Origin: an uncultured Paracoccaceae bacterium | Lineage (GTDB): Bacteria > Pseudomonadota > Alphaproteobacteria > Rhodobacterales > Rhodobacteraceae | NCBI GenBank assembly: GCA_947500825.1 | Contig: CANMTR010000007.1 | Coordinates: 62,001-126,000, forward strand | Direction: 5' to 3' | Length of the DNA stretch: 64,000 nt | Part shown: positions 1 through 9,985 of the stretch, one piece after another | How positions within the stretch are numbered: the first letter of the stretch is position 1 | How the letters are laid out: each line of letters begins with the position of its first letter | Made by a program: the position numbers and the translations under genes | Notes under the pieces: generated by a model | What the model saw: the letters and a program-made list of their open reading frames with translations, nothing else | Told to the model about the DNA's origin: nothing | Database searches by the model: none

Positions 1-284
1 ATCCCCATGAAGTAGACGAGGAACCGACGGTCGGCGAGGTCTTGCGCCACGCCCACCATCACGGCGGCCGTCTGCGCCATCGCCTCGATGATGGTGACGC
101 CGGGCATGATCGGCGCGCCCGGGAAATGGCCCTGGAAATGCGGCTCGTTGAAGGTGACGTTCTTGATCCCGAGGGCCGATTTCGACCCGTCGATCTCCTC
201 CACCCGGTCGATCAGCAGGAACGGGTAGCGGTGCGGGATGATGCGCTGGATCAGGTCGATATCGGCCCGGGCGAGGTCGGACAT
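1..284 (-). CDS. fabZ: FabZ, 3-hydroxyacyl-ACP dehydratase (3' end cut by window edge)
   Basis: Dehydrates 3-hydroxyacyl-ACP to trans-2-enoyl-ACP in cytoplasmic type II fatty acid synthesis. The 94 residues visible begin [11 protein letters not shown] and contain the hot-dog core with [12 protein letters not shown], then [15 protein letters not shown], which carries the catalytic histidine, and the following EAMAQTA, which carries the catalytic glutamate. The C-terminus lies beyond base 1. It sits 60 bases downstream of the Skp-like gene on the same strand, in the order bamA-skp-fabZ usual for alphaproteobacterial envelope clusters; lpxA and other lipid A genes would be expected just outside. 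No lpxD lies between bamA and fabZ. Confidence 0.95.
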   Translation of the reverse strand, partial: MSDLARADIDLIQRIIPHRYPFLLIDRVEEIDGSKSALGIKNVTFNEPHFQGHFPGAPIMPGVTIIEAMAQTAAVMVGVAQDLADRRFLVYFMG

Positions 285-344
285 GGAGCCTCCGTCAGAT
301 GTCGCGCGAGCCTTACCAAGGCCGGCCCTCCGCGGCAAGAAAGC

Positions 345-869
345 CTATGGGCCCTCCGTTCCGTCGCCAATCGTGGCATCGATCCGCCCGATGGCGCGTC
401 CGGTGACATCGGCCTCGTCGCCCACCGACAGGACCACCCGCCGATCGAGCAGGATCGAGGCATCCACCGCCTCCAGCAGGTCAGACAGCACCGGCGCCAC
501 GCGCGTCGCGAAGTCCTGGCGCGCCTCCTCCTGGAAACCCGCGAGGGCGCGGGCCTTCGCGTCCTGCTCGGCACGGATGCCGCTCACCTTGTCGTCGAAC
601 GCCTGCGCGCGCTCGCGGAACTCCGCGGGCGCGAGCGTGGGGCGCAGGTCGGTCAAAGCGCGTTCCTCGGCCACGAGTTCGGCCTCGATGCGGCGATTCT
701 CCTTCGCAAGATCCGCCCCGCGCCGGTCTATCTCCGACAGGACGCGCTGGCCGTAGGCGCTCTCCTGGAACATCCGTTCCTGGTCCACCACGGCGATTCC
801 GCCCTGCTGGGCGGGTGCCGGCCCCGCCAGCACCGCCACGAGGGCGAGGGTGGCGAGGACGCGGATCAA
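345..869 (-). CDS. OmpH/Skp-family periplasmic chaperone
   Basis: Predicted 174-residue periplasmic holdase for unfolded outer-membrane proteins on their way to the Bam complex. An N-terminal signal peptide (IRVLATLALVAVLAGPAPAQ) precedes a helical, charged middle (about residues 45-130) consistent with Skp coiled-coil tentacles. The start is a TTG overlapping the bamA stop as TTGA, with no ATG before the signal peptide, so translation is probably coupled to bamA. Position directly after bamA supports the Skp call; sequence identity to well-known Skp proteins looks low, as is normal for the family. Confidence 0.85.
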   Translation of the reverse strand: MIRVLATLALVAVLAGPAPAQQGGIAVVDQERMFQESAYGQRVLSEIDRRGADLAKENRRIEAELVAEERALTDLRPTLAPAEFRERAQAFDDKVSGIRAEQDAKARALAGFQEEARQDFATRVAPVLSDLLEAVDASILLDRRVVLSVGDEADVTGRAIGRIDATIGDGTEGP

Positions 870-3196
870 AATTCGGTGGAGATCGTCACGTTGAAGTTGC
901 GCGGCTCGTCATACTCCTCGGACTGGAGTTGCTCGGCGAAGTTAAAGCGCAGCGGACCGATCGGCGTGGTCCAGAACAGGGAAACGCCGACGGAAGACCT
1001 CAGCGCGAAGTCGTCGTCGACCTGGTTGCCGTCGAAGCCGTCGGTATCCTCCAGGCTCCAGACCGAGCCCGCGTCCAGGAACACACCGCCGCGGATGCCG
1101 TACTCCTCCGGCAGGCCAATCGGGAAATCCGCCTCGAACCGGGCCACGGCGTAGTAGTTGCCGCCCAGCGCGTCCTCGTTCGGGGCCTCCCTGTCCCGCG
1201 GGCCCACGCCCAGGGGCTCGAAGCCGCGAAGCTGGCGCGAGGAGAGGAAGAAGCGGTCGGTAAGGCGCGTGGTGTAGTCGTTGATCCCGTGGATAGCCCC
1301 GCCCTCGAAGGTCGCGCTCAGGTTGACCTCCTCGTCGGCCACGGCGCGCTCGTAGCGGGCGAGCGCGCGCGTTTCCACGTAGTCCACGTCGCCGCCGACC
1401 CCGGCGAAGTCCTGGCTGAAGCGCAGCAAGATCCCCGAGGTCGGGTCGAGCCCGCCACGCCGCGTGTCGTAGGAATAGGAATAACCGATGGCGGAGGTCA
1501 GCTCCTCGCCGGCCTCTCGGCGCAGGATGGGAGAGCTGCGCGTGGTCACGTCCGAGATCTCGTCCTGCGAGTAGAGGTAGCGCAGTTGCAGGCGCCCGTT
1601 GCGGCTGATCGGGAACGTCAGCGACGGCGAGAACCCGATCGAGCGGGTGTTGTAGGCCGCCTGGTCGTAGTCGGACGTCTCGTAGAAGACCTCGATCTGG
1701 CCCGTCAGGTCGCGGCCGAACAGGGCCGGCTCGGCGAAGGAGATGCTGGCGCTGTCGGCATCGGTGCCGGTCGTGACGTTGAACGACAGGTACTGGCCCC
1801 GGCCGAGGAAGTTGCGCTCGGTCAGTCCCAGGCTCAGCCCGAAGCCGGAGTCGGTCGAGTACGAGCCGCCGAAGCTGAGGCTGCCGGTGGGTTGCTCCAC
1901 CACGTCGACGTCGACGATCACCTGGCCGGAGGTCGTTCCCTCGCGCGCCTCCACCTGGGCATCGGAGAAGTAGCCCAGCGCGCGGATGCGCTCGGCCGCC
2001 GCCCGGATCTCGCGCGGGTTAAAGGGGTCGCCCTCGACGGTGTCGAACTGGCGCCGGATCACCCGGTCGAGCGTGGTCGAGTTGCCCTCGATGTCGATCC
2101 GCTCGACGAAGATGCGCGGCCCCCGCTCGATGGCGAAGGTCACGTCGAGCTGGCGGTTGGGAAGGTCGCGCTCGACCTCGGGGTTGGCCCGCACGAAGGA
2201 CAGGCCACGCCGCGTGGCCAGTCGCTCCATCCGGGCAATCGCACGGTCGATGGCACCGGGGCTGTAGGTCTGGCCCGCCCGGATGTTGGCCAGGGCCAGG
2301 TATTCCTGTGGATCGACGCCCGGGATGTCGGAACTCGCCGTGATCTCGCCGAAGGCGTATTGCTGGCCCTCGCTGATATTGTATTGGGTGAAGAACGCGT
2401 CGCGCTGGCGCGAGAACTCGTTCGTGACCCCCTCGATGCGGAAGTCGATATAGCCCCGCGAGCGGTAGAAGTCGGTCAGGAGCTGCTGGTCGAACTGGGC
2501 CCGCTCGGGTACGAAGGTGTCGCTGCCGATGAACTGACGCAGGAGGCCCGCCTGGCTCGTGGCCAGCGCCCGGCGCAGGCGGCGGTCGGAATAGGCGCGG
2601 TTGCCCACGAAGGACAGGCGCTCGATCTCCACCACGCGGCCCTCGGCCACCTCGAACACCACGTCGACCCGCTCGCCCTCGCGGCGGATGATCCGCGGGT
2701 TCACCGACGCGGCGAGCCGGCCTTGCGCCTCGTAGGCCTCGGCGATGGCGCGGGCATCCTCCTCAACCTGGGCGGGGTTGTAGACGCGGTTGGGCACGGT
2801 GCCGATCAGCTCGATCAGCTCCTCGTCGCCCAGGCGCGAATTACCCTCCACGGCAATCTGGCCGACGGTGGGATATTCCTCCACCGTGACGACCAGCGTA
2901 CCGCCCTGCGGCGCGATGTCGACGCTGCTGAACAAGCCCGACTGCTGCAACCTCTGGTAGGCCGAGTTCAGCTCCCCCGCCGAGACCTGCCCGCGCGGCA
3001 GCTGCAGGTAGCCCGCGACCGTGCTGGCATCCACGCGGTTGTTGCCCACCACCTGCACGTCGTTGATCTGAAACGCCTGGGCGAGGGCCGCGTGCGGCGC
3101 GAACACCGCCCCGGCAGAGAGCCCGATAACCGTGGTCGCGCGCATCGCCGCGGCCAGCCCGACTCCGCGCAAGCCGCGGCCTCTTTCGACGCTCAT
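866..3196 (-). CDS. bamA: BamA, outer-membrane protein assembly factor
   Basis: Core of the Bam complex, which folds beta-barrel proteins into the outer membrane. A signal peptide ending near APHAALAQ is followed by five POTRA domains (about residues 40-380) and a 16-strand barrel ending in a C-terminal Phe (TISTEF), as expected for an outer-membrane barrel. I chose the ATG at 3196 (776 residues) because GGAAG lies seven bases upstream; a longer reading from a TTG at 3259 would add 21 residues before the signal peptide. The gene follows rseP by about 120 bases and overlaps the Skp-like gene by four. Confidence 0.97.
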   Translation of the reverse strand: MSVERGRGLRGVGLAAAMRATTVIGLSAGAVFAPHAALAQAFQINDVQVVGNNRVDASTVAGYLQLPRGQVSAGELNSAYQRLQQSGLFSSVDIAPQGGTLVVTVEEYPTVGQIAVEGNSRLGDEELIELIGTVPNRVYNPAQVEEDARAIAEAYEAQGRLAASVNPRIIRREGERVDVVFEVAEGRVVEIERLSFVGNRAYSDRRLRRALATSQAGLLRQFIGSDTFVPERAQFDQQLLTDFYRSRGYIDFRIEGVTNEFSRQRDAFFTQYNISEGQQYAFGEITASSDIPGVDPQEYLALANIRAGQTYSPGAIDRAIARMERLATRRGLSFVRANPEVERDLPNRQLDVTFAIERGPRIFVERIDIEGNSTTLDRVIRRQFDTVEGDPFNPREIRAAAERIRALGYFSDAQVEAREGTTSGQVIVDVDVVEQPTGSLSFGGSYSTDSGFGLSLGLTERNFLGRGQYLSFNVTTGTDADSASISFAEPALFGRDLTGQIEVFYETSDYDQAAYNTRSIGFSPSLTFPISRNGRLQLRYLYSQDEISDVTTRSSPILRREAGEELTSAIGYSYSYDTRRGGLDPTSGILLRFSQDFAGVGGDVDYVETRALARYERAVADEEVNLSATFEGGAIHGINDYTTRLTDRFFLSSRQLRGFEPLGVGPRDREAPNEDALGGNYYAVARFEADFPIGLPEEYGIRGGVFLDAGSVWSLEDTDGFDGNQVDDDFALRSSVGVSLFWTTPIGPLRFNFAEQLQSEEYDEPRNFNVTISTEF

Positions 3197-3319
3197 GTTG
3201 ATACTTCCATCGCCAGCTGTCCCATCTTGGTGACTAGCCGGATTGGGATTCCGTGTCAAAACGCGATCCCCCGTCCTGTCACCCCGGCGCCACGCCGCCC
3301 GCGCGGCCCGGGGCGGGCG

Positions 3320-4657
3320 TCAGGGACAGAGGAAATCGTTGGCCACGGCAAAGACCATGAGCGTTCCCACGAGCGCGATCCCGGCCGCCATCAGCACGTT
3401 CAGCGCCTTCTCCGACGGCGCGCGCCCCGCCACCGCCTCGTAGGCATAGAGGACGAGGTGCCCGCCATCGAGCACCGGGATGGGAAAGAGGTTCACGAAG
3501 CCCACGGCCGTCGACAGGATCGCGATGAACCACACGAAGCTCAGAAGGCCCGCGCTCGCCGCCGCGCCGCTTGTCTGGGCGATGCCGACCGGACCTTGCA
3601 GGTTGCACGAGGAGATCGCGCCCACCGCCATGTGGTAGAGCCCCGAGAGCGACTGCTCGACGATGTAGCCCACCTGCCCCGCGCCGAAGCCCACCGCCGC
3701 GAGAGGCCCCGGCGTCGACGTCTGCGGGCTGAGATACATCCCCCCCGTGATGCCGATCAGCCAGCGCGTCTCGAACCCGCCCTCGGGCAGCGGCAGGTCC
3801 ATCCGGCGCGGCTCGAGCACGACCTCGCGCCGCCCCTCGCCCTCGCGCCAGACCGTCAGCGTCACCGGCGCCCCGTCCGAGGCCCCGACCGCGTCGCGCA
3901 ACTGGGTGAAGGCGAAGATCTCCTCCCCCTCGACGGCGGTGACCACGTCGCCCGCCTCGAGCCCTGCGGCCCGCGCCGCCGATTGCGGCGTCACGCTGCC
4001 CACGATCGGCGGATAGGGATAGGGCCCGGCGACCTCCACGTCGTCGCCGCGGCGCTCGATCGCGTAATCCAGGTCCCGCTCCACGGGAAGCGCGTCGTAG
4101 AAACCGCCCAGTTCCTCGATCGCGGGCATTTCGCGGCCCGCGATGGACAGGATCCGGTCGCCTGCCTCGATCCGGCTCTCCACTCCCGGCAGGGGGTGAA
4201 CCTCGTCGACGGTGAACGGGTCGCTGGCCACGCCGCGGATCGTCAGGACCACGGCGAAGACGGCGATGGACAGGATGAAGTTGAACGCCGGTCCGGCCGC
4301 CACGGTCGCCGCCCGCGCCCAGAGCGGCGCGCCCGCCATGGTCTGGCGTCGCGCCTCCGAATCGAGGCCGGGCGTGTCGGCCGCGCGCAAGCTCGCCGCG
4401 TCCGCATCACCGCGGAACTTGACGTAGCCGCCAACTGGGAAGGCCGCGATCTGCCAGCGTGTGCCGCGCTTGTCCATGCGCGAGGCGAGGACCGGCCCCA
4501 TCCCGATGGAAAATACGTCGGCCTCGATCCCGGACCAGCGCCCGACGATGTAGTGGCCGTATTCGTGGATCGCGACGATCACGCTGAGGGCGATCACGAA
4601 AGCCAGGATCGTGCTCAAGAGCGAGCCGAAATCGGGGATCAGTCCCACGACGTCCAT
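3320..4657 (-). CDS. rseP: RseP-type site-2 zinc metalloprotease
   Basis: Inner-membrane intramembrane protease (445 residues) of the M50 family, which cleaves anti-sigma factors and remnant signal peptides. The HEYGH zinc motif lies in the first transmembrane helix (about residues 31-35), PDZ-like segments fill the middle (about 130-300), and the second zinc-ligand motif PIPVLDGGH sits near residue 390. It is placed between dxr (ten bases upstream) and bamA, the conserved envelope cluster order. No RseA/RpoE genes are visible here, so the natural substrate cannot be read from this window. Confidence 0.95.
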   Translation of the reverse strand: MDVVGLIPDFGSLLSTILAFVIALSVIVAIHEYGHYIVGRWSGIEADVFSIGMGPVLASRMDKRGTRWQIAAFPVGGYVKFRGDADAASLRAADTPGLDSEARRQTMAGAPLWARAATVAAGPAFNFILSIAVFAVVLTIRGVASDPFTVDEVHPLPGVESRIEAGDRILSIAGREMPAIEELGGFYDALPVERDLDYAIERRGDDVEVAGPYPYPPIVGSVTPQSAARAAGLEAGDVVTAVEGEEIFAFTQLRDAVGASDGAPVTLTVWREGEGRREVVLEPRRMDLPLPEGGFETRWLIGITGGMYLSPQTSTPGPLAAVGFGAGQVGYIVEQSLSGLYHMAVGAISSCNLQGPVGIAQTSGAAASAGLLSFVWFIAILSTAVGFVNLFPIPVLDGGHLVLYAYEAVAGRAPSEKALNVLMAAGIALVGTLMVFAVANDFLCP

Positions 4658-4667
4658 GTGGTCTCCT

Positions 4668-5837
4668 TCAGGCGGTCAGCGCCCCGAGATGTTCGTCGGC
4701 CAGGCTCCGCGCCCGGGCATCGGCGTCGCGGACCATATCGAGCGTCGGGACGGGCGTGCCAAGCCGGTCTGACGACATCTTGTTGAGGACGCGCTCGACC
4801 AGGTCGGCCATCTGCAGGAATCCCATGCGTCCGGCGACGAAGTGGTCCAGCGCACGTTCCTTGGCGGCGTTGAACGCCGCACCCGACAGTCCCCCCTCGC
4901 CCATCACCTGACGCGCGAGCCGCAGCGCGGGATAGCGCCCCTCGTCGGCCGCGCGGAAGGTGAGTTGCCCGATCCGGGCGAAGTCCAGCCGCTCCACCGG
5001 AAGCCTGCGCCGCTCGGGCCAGTTCAGCGCGAAGCCGATGGCGTGGCGCATGTCCGGCGGGCCGACATGGGCCATGAGCGCCCCGTCGTTGAACCCGACC
5101 ATGGCGTGGATCAGCGATTCGGGGTGGATCAGCGCCTCGATCCGGTCGGCGGGGATGCCGAAGAATTCCTTGGTCTCGATCAGCTCCAGCGCCTTGTTGA
5201 ACATCGACGCGCTGTCGATGGTGATGCGCTGCCCCATGTCCCAATTGGGATGGGTCGCCGCCTCGGCGGGCGTGGCCCGCGCCAGGCGCTCCAGCGGCCA
5301 GTCGCGAAACGCCCCCCCGGACGCGGTGATCACCACCCGTTCGACCGCCGCCGCGTCCTCGCCGATCAGGGCCTGGAAGACGGCCGAGTGCTCGCTGTCC
5401 ACCGGCAGGATCTTGGCCCCGTGGGCCTGCGCCGTCCCCAGCAGGAGCGGTCCGGCGCAGACCAGGCTCTCCTTGTTGGCCAGGGCCAGCGTGGTGCCCT
5501 GCTCCAGGGCGGCCAGGCCCGGCGCCAGTCCCGCCGCGCCGACGATGGCCGACATGATCCAGTCCGCCGGGCGGCGCGCGGCTTCCAGCAGGGCCTCCGG
5601 CCCGGCCGCCGCCTCCACGCCCGACCCCGCCAGCGCGTCGCGCAGCTCGCCCAGGCGCACCGGATCGGCGGTCACCGCGACCTCGGCGCGCGTCGCACGC
5701 GCCTGCGCCGCCAGCCGCGCGATGTTCGCACCTCCCGTCAGGGCCACGACGCGGAACGCGTCCGGCCGTCGCGCCACGAGATCGAGCGTGCTGCACCCGA
5801 TGGAGCCCGTGGAGCCGAAGACGGTGATGCGACGCAT
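4668..5837 (-). CDS. dxr: DXP reductoisomerase
   Basis: Converts 1-deoxy-D-xylulose 5-phosphate to 2-C-methyl-D-erythritol 4-phosphate with NADPH, the committed step of the MEP isoprenoid pathway. The 389-residue product opens with MRRITVFGSTGSIG (NADPH-binding loop), has ANKESLVCAG, the metal/substrate motif PVDSEHSAVFQ and ITASGGAFRD, and the substrate segment DSASMFNKALELIE. The start at 5837 follows cdsA by five bases. The frame stays open upstream through cdsA, but only the GSTGSIG start matches the family length. It lies beside uppS, which uses isoprenoid diphosphates. Confidence 0.97.
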   Translation of the reverse strand: MRRITVFGSTGSIGCSTLDLVARRPDAFRVVALTGGANIARLAAQARATRAEVAVTADPVRLGELRDALAGSGVEAAAGPEALLEAARRPADWIMSAIVGAAGLAPGLAALEQGTTLALANKESLVCAGPLLLGTAQAHGAKILPVDSEHSAVFQALIGEDAAAVERVVITASGGAFRDWPLERLARATPAEAATHPNWDMGQRITIDSASMFNKALELIETKEFFGIPADRIEALIHPESLIHAMVGFNDGALMAHVGPPDMRHAIGFALNWPERRRLPVERLDFARIGQLTFRAADEGRYPALRLARQVMGEGGLSGAAFNAAKERALDHFVAGRMGFLQMADLVERVLNKMSSDRLGTPVPTLDMVRDADARARSLADEHLGALTA

Positions 5838-5842
5838 ATGGG

Positions 5843-6631
5843 TCAGCCCGTCACGATGCCCGGCGGGAAGTCGATGATTTGCGCCACGAGGAGAAAGAGC
5901 ACGGCCGCCCCCAGCATCCCGTCGAAGCGGTCGAACAACCCCCCGTGGCCCGGCAGGAGCGACGAGCTGTCCTTCACGCCCGCGCGCCGCTTCACCGACG
6001 ATTCGGCGATGTCGCCGATCTGCGCGGCCATGCTGAGCGCAATGGAGACGGGCACGATCTCGGCGTTGGCCTCCGTCCAGATGGCGAAAATCGCGCCGAC
6101 CCCGCCGGCCGCCACCCACCCCGCGACCGTGCCCGACCAGGTCTTGTTGGGACTGACGCGGGGCCAGAGCTTGGGCCCGCCCATCGTGCGCCCCACCAGA
6201 TAGCCGAACACGTCCGTCGCGATCACGACGAGGGCCAGCCAGAGCATCCAGATGGCCCCGTTCTGGGTGCGCAGGATATAGAGGCCCAGCCCCGCGAGGA
6301 CGATCAGGACCGTGAAGATGGCGTAGATAACGCGCCGCCGCTTGAGAACCGTGACCCCGTAGAACACGGGCGCGATCAAGAGCGGCAGGGCGTAGGCTGC
6401 GGGCAGCACCTCGGCCACCACGAGCCCCGCGCCCGAAGCGAGGGCGAGGCCGACGGCGGGCGCGTCCGCGTCGAGCATCCGCACAAGTTCCCACACCATG
6501 ATCGCACTGATCACGATGGTCAGGATCCCGAAGACGGCGCCCCCGATCCACACGCAAAGAAGCCCGACGCCGGCCACGACGGCACCGACCCCGATCCGCT
6601 CGCCCAGATCGTTCCAACGCCCCATGCTCAT
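5843..6631 (-). CDS. cdsA: CdsA, phosphatidate cytidylyltransferase
   Basis: Makes CDP-diacylglycerol from phosphatidic acid and CTP for phospholipid synthesis at the inner membrane. About seven hydrophobic helices and the C-terminal signature region around SPNKTWSGTVAGW to PGHGGLFDRFDGML support the assignment. I chose the ATG at 6631 (262 residues, MSMGRWNDLGERIG), which overlaps the uppS stop as ATGA; the reading frame stays open further upstream inside uppS but that part is antisense-like noise. It sits in the uppS-cdsA-dxr-rseP order typical of proteobacteria. Confidence 0.96.
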   Translation of the reverse strand: MSMGRWNDLGERIGVGAVVAGVGLLCVWIGGAVFGILTIVISAIMVWELVRMLDADAPAVGLALASGAGLVVAEVLPAAYALPLLIAPVFYGVTVLKRRRVIYAIFTVLIVLAGLGLYILRTQNGAIWMLWLALVVIATDVFGYLVGRTMGGPKLWPRVSPNKTWSGTVAGWVAAGGVGAIFAIWTEANAEIVPVSIALSMAAQIGDIAESSVKRRAGVKDSSSLLPGHGGLFDRFDGMLGAAVLFLLVAQIIDFPPGIVTG

Positions 6632-7353
6632 GCGACGACGGCACCGTAGCGACGTTCGCGCTTGCCGTAGCGCGACACCGTCTGGGCGAAGATGTCGGCG
6701 GTGAAATCGGGCCAGAGCGTGTCGATGAACTCGTATTCGGCATAGGCCGACTGCCACAGCAGGAAGTTCGAGATCCGCGCCTCGCCGCTGGTGCGGATCA
6801 CCAGGTCCGGGTCGGGCAGGAAGCAGGTGTCCAGATACCGCGCCAGCGTGGTCTCGTCCACGTCCGAGGGCTTGACGCGCCCGGCCGCGACCTCGGAGGC
6901 GAGCCGCTTCGTCGCCCGCCCGATCTCGTCGCGGCCGCCGTAGTTCAGCGCCACGGTCATGTGCAGCTTGTCGTTCTTCGACGTGAGCAGTTCGAGCTGG
7001 TCCATCATCTTGACCAGCTTGGGGTCGAGCCGCACCCGGTCGCCGATGAACCGCACCCGCACCCCCGCCGACAGAAGCTCGTTCGCCTCCGACTGGATGT
7101 AGCGACGAAAGAGCTTCATTAGCCCCGCCACCTCGGCCTGCGTGCGCTTCCAGTTCTCGGTGGAGAAGGCGAAAACCGTCAGGTACTCGACCCCCAGGTC
7201 GGGGCAGGCCTTCACCACCTCCTTGACCCGGCGTGCGCCGGCGTGATGGCCGAACAGGCGGGCCTTACCGCGCGCTTTCGCCCAGCGCCCGTTCCCGTCC
7301 ATGATGCACGCCACGTGGCGCGGCCCGGCGGTATTTGACTCACACATCGACAT
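6628..7353 (-). CDS. uppS: UppS, undecaprenyl diphosphate synthase
   Basis: Cis-prenyltransferase that builds the C55 undecaprenyl carrier lipid used for peptidoglycan and other wall polymers. The 241-residue protein has the diphosphate-binding motif IMDGNGRWAKARG near the start, GHHAGARRVKEVV, TVFAFSTENWKR, and the C-terminal DLVIRTSGEARISNFLLWQ, all hallmarks of the family. Two in-frame ATGs (7353 and 7347) are possible. Its last four bases overlap cdsA. About 100 bases separate it from frr upstream. Confidence 0.97.
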   Translation of the reverse strand: MSMCESNTAGPRHVACIMDGNGRWAKARGKARLFGHHAGARRVKEVVKACPDLGVEYLTVFAFSTENWKRTQAEVAGLMKLFRRYIQSEANELLSAGVRVRFIGDRVRLDPKLVKMMDQLELLTSKNDKLHMTVALNYGGRDEIGRATKRLASEVAAGRVKPSDVDETTLARYLDTCFLPDPDLVIRTSGEARISNFLLWQSAYAEYEFIDTLWPDFTADIFAQTVSRYGKRERRYGAVVA

Positions 7354-7455
7354 CCGCTTTCGACTTGGTTCGCCCGCTTCATGCCTTGACGGCGCCCGCG
7401 GGTCTAGCCGACGAACCCTTTACAATACGGTAAGGCTGGTTTCCGCAGAAGGCGG

Positions 7456-8019
7456 TCAGACCTGCATGATCTCTTCCTGCTTGGTTTCCAGCGTCTCGTC
7501 GACGCGCTTGATGTAGCCGTCGGTCATCTCCTGGACCTCGGTCTGCCACAGCTTCTGATCGTCCTCAGACATGCCGTTCGCCTTGGCCTTCTTCAGGCGG
7601 TCCATCCCGTCGCGGCGGATGTTGCGGATCGCGACGCGGGTGTTCTCGGCGTAGCCGCCCGCGACCTTCGCCATCTCCTTGCGGCGCTCCTCGTTCAGCT
7701 CCGGCACCGGCAGGCGGATCGTGGTCCCGTCGATCACCGGGTTGATCCCGAGGCCCGATTCCCGGATCGCCTTCTCCGCCTTGCCCACCAGCGACTTGTC
7801 CCAAATCGTGATCGTCACCATCCGCGGCTCGGGCACGTTGACGGTGCCGACCTGGTTGATGGGCGTGGGCTGGCCGTAAGCCTCGACCATCACCGGCTCG
7901 ACCATCTGTGCCGAGGCGCGGCCCGTCCGCAGCGAGGCGAATTCCTGCCGCAGGGCGGTCATCGCGCCGTCCATGCGCCGCTTCAGGTCGTCGGTGTCGA
8001 AATCGTTGTCGTCAGCCAT
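7456..8019 (-). CDS. frr: Ribosome recycling factor
   Basis: Splits post-termination ribosomes together with EF-G. The 187-residue product ([16 protein letters not shown]) shows the RRF features [20 protein letters not shown] in the three-helix bundle and [20 protein letters not shown] in domain 2. Length matches the family (about 185). The ATG at 8019 was chosen over longer readings that enter the pyrH-frr gap. It lies 77 bases after pyrH, the usual pair. Confidence 0.97.
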   Translation of the reverse strand: MADDNDFDTDDLKRRMDGAMTALRQEFASLRTGRASAQMVEPVMVEAYGQPTPINQVGTVNVPEPRMVTITIWDKSLVGKAEKAIRESGLGINPVIDGTTIRLPVPELNEERRKEMAKVAGGYAENTRVAIRNIRRDGMDRLKKAKANGMSEDDQKLWQTEVQEMTDGYIKRVDETLETKQEEIMQV

Positions 8020-8096
8020 GGGTCGCCTCTTGGATCTCTCGACGGGAGGGTATGCCGCAACACCGCCCCGATGGCCAGAGCGGGGAGAAACCGAAC

Positions 8097-8825
8097 CTAG
8101 TCGGCGACGACGGAGAAGGTGCCCTCTCCCGCGAGGATGCCCCGGAACCCCCCCGGCTCGTCGAGGGAAAAGACGATGATCGGCAGGTGGTTGTCGCGCG
8201 CCAGCGCGATGGCCGAGGCGTCCATCACGTTGAGGTGCTTCTGGAGCACCTCGTCGTAGCTCACCCGGTCGTAGCGTTTCGCGCCCGCATGCTTCGTGGG
8301 GTCCATGTCGTAGACGCCGTCGACCTTCGTGCCCTTGAAGATCGCCTGGCAATTCATCTCGTTGGCCCTGAGCGTGGCGGCCGTGTCGGTGGTGAAGTAG
8401 GGGTTCCCCGTCCCGGCGGCGAAGATGCAGACCCGCTTCTTCTCCAGGTGGCGCACCGCGCGGCGGCGGATATAGGGTTCCGCCACCTCGTTCATGGTGA
8501 TGGCCGAGATCACGCGGGTATGGATGCCCAGGGATTCCAGCGCGCCCTGCATCGCCAGCGCGTTCATCACCGTGGCCAGCATCCCCATATAGTCACCGGT
8601 GGTGCGCTCCATTCCCTGGGCCGAGCCCTGCAGCCCGCGGAAGATGTTGCCGCCCCCGATCACCATGCAGATCTCGACGCCCAGGTCATGGACGGTCTTG
8701 ACCTCCTCGGCGATGCGCCGGACCGTGGGAGGATTCAGGCCGAACCCCTGATCTCCCATCAGCGCCTCGCCCGAGATCTTCAGCAGAACCCTGTCGTAGC
8801 GCCGCGCCCCGTGTGCCTCGGCCAT
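8097..8825 (-). CDS. pyrH: UMP kinase
   Basis: Phosphorylates UMP to UDP in pyrimidine nucleotide synthesis; hexameric bacterial type. The 242-residue protein begins [22 protein letters not shown], followed by a GGGNIFRG nucleotide/UMP loop, and ends with the conserved region [12 protein letters not shown] and the D[10 protein letters not shown] segment. The ATG at 8825 fits the family length. It starts the minus-strand cluster and is divergent from miaA with about 75 bases between the start codons, which must hold both promoters. Confidence 0.97.
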   Translation of the reverse strand: MAEAHGARRYDRVLLKISGEALMGDQGFGLNPPTVRRIAEEVKTVHDLGVEICMVIGGGNIFRGLQGSAQGMERTTGDYMGMLATVMNALAMQGALESLGIHTRVISAITMNEVAEPYIRRRAVRHLEKKRVCIFAAGTGNPYFTTDTAATLRANEMNCQAIFKGTKVDGVYDMDPTKHAGAKRYDRVSYDEVLQKHLNVMDASAIALARDNHLPIIVFSLDEPGGFRGILAGEGTFSVVAD

Positions 8826-8900
8826 GCGAGCCCCCGTTTTGCGTCCCCCGCCTGAATGTCGCAAAAGCGGACCGGTGACAATATCGGGAGGACCACAAAG

Positions 8901-9776
8901 ATGACGCCAGACGAGGCCGTCGCCCGCGCGGGCCCCGACCGCCCCGTCCTGGTCGCCGGCCCCACGGCCAGCGGCAAGTCCGGCCTGGCCCTGGCCATCG
9001 TTGCGGCCCATGGCGGCCGGATCGTGAACGCCGACGCGCTTCAGGTCTACGACACGTGGCGCATCCTCACCGCCAGGCCCGGCCCGGACGAGACCGCCCG
9101 CGCGCCGCACCTTCTCTACGGCCACGTGGGAGACGGGGCGGACTACTCCGTGGGCCACTGGCTGCGGGAGGTCGCGCCTCTCCTCTCGGCGGGCCCCCGT
9201 CCCGTGATCGTGGGCGGCACCGGTCTCTACCTTTCCGCCCTGACGGAGGGGCTGGCCGACATCCCCCCCGTCCCCACCGCCGTGCGGGCCCGCGCCGACG
9301 CGCTTCACCACGACGCGATGCTCGCCGCGCTCGACGCCGACACGCGCGCCCGCATCGACCCCCTCAACCCCGCCCGCGTCAAGCGCGCCTGGGAGGTGCA
9401 GGAGGCCACCGGCCGCCCCCTCGCCCGCTGGCAGGACGAGACGCCGCCGCCCCTCCTGCCCCCGGGCGACGCCCTCGCCCTTGTGGTCGAGGCCCCGCGC
9501 GACGTGCTCACTCCCCGGATCGAGGCCCGCTTCGACGCCATGCTTGAGGCGGGCGCGCTCGACGAGGTGCGCGCGGTCCTGCCAGGCTACGACCCCGGGC
9601 GGCCAGCCCACCGCGCCATCGGCGCACCCGAACTCGCGGCCCACCTGCGCGACGAGATCGACCTGGCCACCGCCCGAGAGCGCGCGATCGTGGCCACCCG
9701 CCGCTACGCCAAGCGCCAGCGCACGTGGTTCCGTGCCCGCATGGGCCGATGGGAAAGCGTGGAGATGCCCGCGTGA
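8901..9776 (+). CDS. miaA: MiaA, tRNA dimethylallyltransferase
   Basis: Transfers a dimethylallyl group to A37 of tRNAs reading UNN codons. The 291-residue product has the P-loop [12 protein letters not shown], the [11 protein letters not shown] segment with the catalytic Asp region, [14 protein letters not shown], and [11 protein letters not shown] in the C-terminal half. I chose the ATG at 8901, preceded by GGGAGG, rather than an in-frame ATG 45 bases upstream. The gene is divergent from pyrH; a 209-base stretch without a gene follows. Confidence 0.95.
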   Translation: MTPDEAVARAGPDRPVLVAGPTASGKSGLALAIVAAHGGRIVNADALQVYDTWRILTARPGPDETARAPHLLYGHVGDGADYSVGHWLREVAPLLSAGPRPVIVGGTGLYLSALTEGLADIPPVPTAVRARADALHHDAMLAALDADTRARIDPLNPARVKRAWEVQEATGRPLARWQDETPPPLLPPGDALALVVEAPRDVLTPRIEARFDAMLEAGALDEVRAVLPGYDPGRPAHRAIGAPELAAHLRDEIDLATARERAIVATRRYAKRQRTWFRARMGRWESVEMPA

Positions 9777-9985
9777 CGGGCCGGGCGGCGTTTCGCCACG
9801 CCATCGACCGTGCCCGACCGCCGGACCGGCGTTGACGCCGCCGCCGCAAACATGCCGAATAGGGGACCGGCGAGGGGGACGAGCACGTGGCACCGACGAT
9901 TCAGGCACCCTCCCGGCCATGACCTCCCGCCCCGCGCCGCGGGCGCGCGCCGCCTGACCCCGCTCCCACGGACACGGACACCATC
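9777..9985. other. Intergenic region before the ABC permease pair
   Basis: About 209 bases lie between miaA and the first ABC permease gene. I see no convincing gene, RNA or strong terminator. A substrate-binding-protein gene, which usually precedes such permeases, is absent. Confidence 0.5.

Noticed and set aside
815-4786. 1323-codon plus-strand open frame opposite bamA and rseP
   Set aside because: Antisense of two certain genes; composition is typical of shadow frames.
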